NCBI GenBank assembly: GCA_000612485.1
Contig: CP007494.1
Span: 3,286,001 to 3,350,000 of the forward strand
Source of the DNA: Bordetella holmesii ATCC 51541
GTDB taxonomy: Bacteria; Pseudomonadota; Gammaproteobacteria; Burkholderiales; Burkholderiaceae_B
Length of the DNA: 64,000 nucleotides
Direction: 5' to 3'
Below the pieces are notes generated by a model. That model worked only from the letters and a program-made list of their open reading frames with translations, ran no database searches and was not told where the DNA came from. Shown here in pieces: positions 60,359-64,000 of this stretch. A program made the position numbers and the translations under genes. The first letter of the stretch is position 1. Each line of letters starts with the position of its first letter.

Positions 60359-61102
60359 ATGACTCACACCGATTCTTGTTATTTGGGCATCCTCGGGGGC
60401 ATGGGCCCGCTTGCGGGTGCTGCATTCGCCATGCGCCTGGCAGCGCTGACCCCGGCCAGCATAGACCAGCAGCACATTCCTGCCCTGCTGCTCAACGATC
60501 CGCGCATTCCCGATCGCAGTACGGCTCGCCTCTATGGTGGCGCCGACCCCTGGCCAGCCATGCTGCGGGGGATACGCACCCTCAACAATGCCGGCGCGAA
60601 ACTGATCGCGGTGCCCTGCAATACCGCTCACCTCTGGTATGAGCAGATGGCGCAAGCCTCCGAGTGCGAAGTCCTGCACATCATCGAAGCGGTAGCGCAA
60701 GATCTCAAGCGACAAGGCATCACTCGTGGACGCGTGGGGCTGATGGGCACCGCTGCCACGCTGGGTCTTGGTCTGTATCAGCAAACCCTGGAAAAACACG
60801 GTTATACCTGCATTGTCCCCACCGAAGAAGAAATCGACACCCTCTGCATGGCCTCGATTCGTGCAGTCAAGGGCAATCAGGTCGAAGAGTCCTTCGCGCC
60901 GGCCGCCGAATGCATAGAGCGTCTGCGCACGCGCGGTGCGGATGCCGTCGTGCTGGGTTGCACCGAGTTGCCGCTGGCCGTACCCCACGCCTTGCGCAAA
61001 GACCTGGGCATTCCGTTGACCGACTCCATCGATGCGTTGGCTCTGGCAGCCATCGCCCACTTTCAGCCACATCACCTCGAAGCCGAAGCCCTGTCAGCCT
61101 GA
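60359..61102 (+). CDS. Aspartate/glutamate racemase family protein
   Basis: 247-residue cofactor-independent racemase. Two catalytic cysteines are present in the expected contexts: AVPCNTAHLWYE and VLGCTELPLAV. The N-terminal LGILGGMGPLAGAAFAMRL and the mid-protein RGRVGLMGTAATL, with YQQTLEKHGY, are family features. Aspartate racemase or a related hydantoin/maleate-type isomerase; precise substrate unknown. ATG 60359 matches the family start. Confidence 0.9.
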   Translation: MTHTDSCYLGILGGMGPLAGAAFAMRLAALTPASIDQQHIPALLLNDPRIPDRSTARLYGGADPWPAMLRGIRTLNNAGAKLIAVPCNTAHLWYEQMAQASECEVLHIIEAVAQDLKRQGITRGRVGLMGTAATLGLGLYQQTLEKHGYTCIVPTEEEIDTLCMASIRAVKGNQVEESFAPAAECIERLRTRGADAVVLGCTELPLAVPHALRKDLGIPLTDSIDALALAAIAHFQPHHLEAEALSA

Positions 61103-61192
61103 ACCCTCGTTTGAAGCCCGAGGCGGGGTGCAACGCCACACCTCGGGGTTCTTGCATGAGCAGGTTTTCGATCCGGTCACCTCAAGCCGTGC

Positions 61193-61894
61193 TCAGCCGC
61201 CCAGATAGGCTTTGCGCACCTCGTCGTTGACCAGCAGATTGGCCCCCGTATCCTGAAGTACGACGCGGCCGTTCTCCAGCACATAGCCCCGGTCGGCGAC
61301 TTGCAAGGCCTTGTTGGCATTCTGTTCCACCAGGAAAACCGTCACCCCTTCGTCACGAATGGTGCGAATGATCTCGAAGATCTGCGCGATGATCAGGGGT
61401 GCCAGACCGAGCGTGGGCTCATCGAGCAACAACAGCCGCGGGCGGGTCATCAGTGCCCGGCCGATCGCCAGCATCTGCTGCTCCCCGCCAGACATCGTGC
61501 CGGCACGTTGGCTGGCCCGCTCCTTCAGCCTCGGGAACAGCGTGAACACGTGCTCGAGTCCGGCTTCGATATCAGCCCGCGAGCAGAAAAAGCCTCCCAT
61601 CTGGAGGTTTTCCGTCACGGTCAGGTCTTTGAACACCCGCCGTCCTTCAGGCGAGATCGCAATCCCATTGCGCATGATCAAATGGGTAGGCTCGTGCGTG
61701 ATGTCCTGGCCTTCGAAGAGGATGCGGCCCTCGCGCGCGCGGGGATCGCCGCAAACCGTCATCAGCAACGTCGTCTTGCCCGCGCCATTGGCCCCGATAA
61801 GGGTGACGATTTCGCCCTGGTTGACCTCGACCGACACGCCGCTGAGCGCCTGAATCGCACCGTAATAGGTATGGATATTTTCCAGCTTGAGCAT
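61193..61894 (-). CDS. livF: Branched-chain amino-acid ABC transporter ATP-binding protein LivF
   Basis: 233-residue ATPase: Walker A GANGAGKTT, signature TMSGGEQQML, Walker B LLLLDEPTLGLAP, and FLVEQNANKALQVADRGYVLENG typical of LivF. Last gene of livHMGF; no gap to livG. Works on the cytoplasmic face with LivG to import leucine, isoleucine and valine or related compounds. Confidence 0.93.
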   Translation of the reverse strand: MLKLENIHTYYGAIQALSGVSVEVNQGEIVTLIGANGAGKTTLLMTVCGDPRAREGRILFEGQDITHEPTHLIMRNGIAISPEGRRVFKDLTVTENLQMGGFFCSRADIEAGLEHVFTLFPRLKERASQRAGTMSGGEQQMLAIGRALMTRPRLLLLDEPTLGLAPLIIAQIFEIIRTIRDEGVTVFLVEQNANKALQVADRGYVLENGRVVLQDTGANLLVNDEVRKAYLGG

Positions 61895-62662
61895 TTACTC
61901 TTCCCCCAGATAGGCCTTGATGACGCGCGGATCATTGCGCACCTCGTCGGGGGTGCCCGTGGTGATGGGCTTGCCGTGCTCCATGACCAGAATGCGGTCG
62001 GAAATACCCATGATCAGGCTCATGTCGTGCTCGATCAGCAAAACGGCCACGCCAAACTCACGCCGCAATTGATCGATCAGATTCTGCAGGTCGCGCTTTT
62101 CTTGCGGGTTCAGGCCCGCGGCCGGCTCATCCAGCATGAGCAGGCGGGGTTTGGTGATCATGCAACGGGCGATTTCCAGACGCCGTTGGTGGCCATACGC
62201 CAGATTTCCGGCCTCGCGATTGGCCAGATCCCGCAGACCCATGAAGTCCAGCCACTGTGCCGCACGGTCCAGCGCCTCGGCCTCGGATTGCCGATAGGAC
62301 TTGAGTTTGAGCAGACCTGGCAGCAGGCGTGACTCCACCTGAGTATGCTGTGCCACTAGCAGATTCTCCAGCACAGTCAGCTGCTTGAACAGGCGCACAT
62401 TCTGGAACGTGCGCACCAATCCATGGCGTGCGACCTTGTGGCTGGGCAAGCCGGTAATCGGCTTGCCATCCATCAGGATCTCGCCTGCACTGGGCTTGTA
62501 AAAGCCGCCCACGCAGTTAAAGACGGTTGTCTTGCCAGCCCCGTTGGGGCCGATGATGGCGAAGACCTCATCACTCTTGACGTCAAACGCCACGCTATCG
62601 ACAGCCAGCAAGCCGCCAAAACGCATGGTCAGGCCGGAGACTTTAAGCAAGGTTGCACTCAT
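61895..62662 (-). CDS. livG: Branched-chain amino-acid ABC transporter ATP-binding protein LivG
   Basis: 255-residue ATPase: Walker [10 protein letters not shown], signature [14 protein letters not shown] (LivG-type variant), Walker [29 protein letters not shown] and the tail [15 protein letters not shown] 62662 overlaps the livM stop (ATGA); a longer upstream reading frame inside livM is rejected. Confidence 0.93.
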   Translation of the reverse strand: MSATLLKVSGLTMRFGGLLAVDSVAFDVKSDEVFAIIGPNGAGKTTVFNCVGGFYKPSAGEILMDGKPITGLPSHKVARHGLVRTFQNVRLFKQLTVLENLLVAQHTQVESRLLPGLLKLKSYRQSEAEALDRAAQWLDFMGLRDLANREAGNLAYGHQRRLEIARCMITKPRLLMLDEPAAGLNPQEKRDLQNLIDQLRREFGVAVLLIEHDMSLIMGISDRILVMEHGKPITTGTPDEVRNDPRVIKAYLGEE

Positions 62663-63897
62663 TTGCTCAGCTCCACATGCGGACGCTTCATGGGCAGCAA
62701 GCCCTGTGGACGCCACATCATCATCAACACCATTACCAGCCCGAACATCAGCATGCGGTACTCGGCGAACTCGCGCGCCAGCTCAGGCAACACCGTCAAC
62801 AGAATGGCGGCCAGAATGACACCGAACTGCGAACCCATACCTCCCAACACCACGATGGCCAGAATCAATGCCGACTCGATGAAGGTGAAGGATTCCGGAT
62901 TGACCATGCCCTGGCGGGCGGCGAAGAACGCTCCGCCGAAGCCGGCAAACATGGCGCCCAGCGTAAAGGCCGACAGCTTGATTCGGGTTGGATTCAGTCC
63001 CAGGGAACGGCAAGCGATCTCGTCCTCGCGCAAGGCCTCCCAGGCCAGGCCTACCGGCATGCGGATCAATCGCGTCGACACAAACAGCGTAACCAACGCG
63101 AGCACCAACGCCATTAAGTAGAGATAGATGACCAAATGCTGGTTCTGAAACGCCAGACCAAAAAACTGATGGAAGGTCTCACCGCCCTCCTGGCTGGCGC
63201 GGCGAGTGAGTTCCAGCCCCATGAAGGTGGGCTTGGGTATCCCGGAGATGCCGTCGGGGCCGCCGGTGAGCTCCGTCAAATTGATCAGCAGCAGGCGAAT
63301 GATCTCGCCGAAACCGAGTGTCACGATGGCCAGATAATCCCCGCGCAGCCTCAGCACCGGGAACCCCAGCACAAAGCCAAACAGCGCAGCCACAGCCCCC
63401 GAGAAAGGCAAGGCTTCCCAGAAGCTCCATCCGCCCCAGTGATAGAGCAAGGCGTAGGTGTAGGCACCGACGGCGTAAAAACCCACGAAACCCAGATCCA
63501 GCAGACCGGCGAAACCGACCACGATGTTCAGGCCCAGCCCGAGCATCACGTAGATCAGCACCAGCGTGGCAATATCTACAGAACTACGGCCGGCAAAAAA
63601 TGGCCAGATCGCCGCGCCAAGCAAAACCAGTACAAAAAGCCATTTGCGGCCGCCGGCGGTGGGTGCGGCCGGTAAGGTCGGCAGGCCGGTCTTGAGGCGT
63701 TGCAAGGGTTTGGTCAGCCAGGGACGCAGCAACTGGAATAGGAAGACCACGGCGGCGGCCAGAATAACCAGATCCCAACGGGACTCCAGGCTGGTGCGCG
63801 CACCTTGCCGAATGAGCTGCAGGCCAAAGACTGGGGTGACGATCACGGCCGTCAACACGGCCGCCATGGTGGCGTTTTTGAGTGAATGATTAGCCAT
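62659..63897 (-). CDS. livM: Branched-chain amino-acid ABC transporter permease LivM
   Basis: 412-residue permease with an N-terminal extension of extra helices usual for this LivM subtype. Core motifs: [83 protein letters not shown] (EAA-like loop), [27 protein letters not shown] 63897 overlaps the livH stop. Confidence 0.93.
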   Translation of the reverse strand: MANHSLKNATMAAVLTAVIVTPVFGLQLIRQGARTSLESRWDLVILAAAVVFLFQLLRPWLTKPLQRLKTGLPTLPAAPTAGGRKWLFVLVLLGAAIWPFFAGRSSVDIATLVLIYVMLGLGLNIVVGFAGLLDLGFVGFYAVGAYTYALLYHWGGWSFWEALPFSGAVAALFGFVLGFPVLRLRGDYLAIVTLGFGEIIRLLLINLTELTGGPDGISGIPKPTFMGLELTRRASQEGGETFHQFFGLAFQNQHLVIYLYLMALVLALVTLFVSTRLIRMPVGLAWEALREDEIACRSLGLNPTRIKLSAFTLGAMFAGFGGAFFAARQGMVNPESFTFIESALILAIVVLGGMGSQFGVILAAILLTVLPELAREFAEYRMLMFGLVMVLMMMWRPQGLLPMKRPHVELSK

Positions 63898-64000
63898 CAG
63901 ACTTTCTCAACCTCAGGTTTACCGAGCAGCCCGGTGGGACGGAACAGCAGGATGAGCACGAGCAGCCCAAAGGCGACGATGTCTTTGTACTGCGAGGAGA
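63897..64000 (-). CDS. livH: Branched-chain amino-acid ABC transporter permease LivH (partial, C-terminus only)
   Basis: The last 34 residues are visible ([30 protein letters not shown]), ending at TGA 63897-63899 overlapping the livM start. The LFRPTGLLG end is typical of LivH. The rest lies beyond the right edge. Confidence 0.85.
   Translation of the reverse strand, partial: SSQYKDIVAFGLLVLILLFRPTGLLGKPEVEKV

Overview
The window is high-GC betaproteobacterial DNA and almost certainly comes from Bordetella. It holds a BvgA/BvgS virulence two-component system, a BfeA/BfeR-type ferric-enterobactin receptor and regulator, and an exact-length (1306 bp) IS1001-like ISL3 element with an 8-bp target duplication. 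It also holds two 1197-bp IS3-family (IS407-group) elements. IS1001-like plus IS407-like elements, a divergent BvgAS and very many broken genes fit Bordetella holmesii best. The species call is inference.

Layout. 1-5.0 kb: bfeA (running off the left edge), divergent bfeR, a diguanylate cyclase, a 64-residue Arm-DNA-binding (DUF3596) protein and an LD-carboxypeptidase lipoprotein. 5.3-8.8 kb: a repeat protein and monomeric isocitrate dehydrogenase, falsely joined in one reading frame. 9-15 kb: tctBA (tctA frameshifted), a polar amino-acid ABC transporter, YceI and small exported proteins. 15.3-16.8 kb: a DUF4148 protein, an unexplained array of hairpins sharing one loop sequence, and a broken yddG. 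16.8-21.4 kb: a branched-chain-type ABC transporter with a fused LivH-LivM permease. 21.5-28.3 kb: two broken EAL phosphodiesterases, a hydratase, and a TerC/CBS protein behind a structured leader with its own terminator. 28.8-37 kb: bvgAS, a broken Gcr-type gene and an MFS exporter.

The 15.7-kb segment 38.5-54.2 kb lies between two inverted IS407-type copies. It contains a decapitated glutamate decarboxylase, aspT, a GntR regulator and an intact TRAP transporter (dctPQM). Behind that transporter sits a catabolic operon in which all four enzyme genes are broken: CitE-like lyase, TPP enzyme, carbamoylase and aldehyde dehydrogenase. psd, an FMN hydroxy-acid oxidase and a nonsense-truncated metQ follow. 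55.4-64 kb: a DUF423 remnant cut by the second IS, EamA, a PQQ sugar dehydrogenase, a GST, a decayed gene split by IS1001, an Asp/Glu racemase, and livFGMH (livH partial).

The main themes are transport and its loss. The window has six transporters of small organic or amino acids, about fourteen pseudogenes and three IS insertions or IS-mediated breaks. Many lesions are single-base losses in G or C runs, so real decay and sequencing error must be separated. The features least explained by known families are the shared-loop hairpin array at about 15.69-15.85 kb and the structured leader of the TerC gene at 26.41-26.60 kb.
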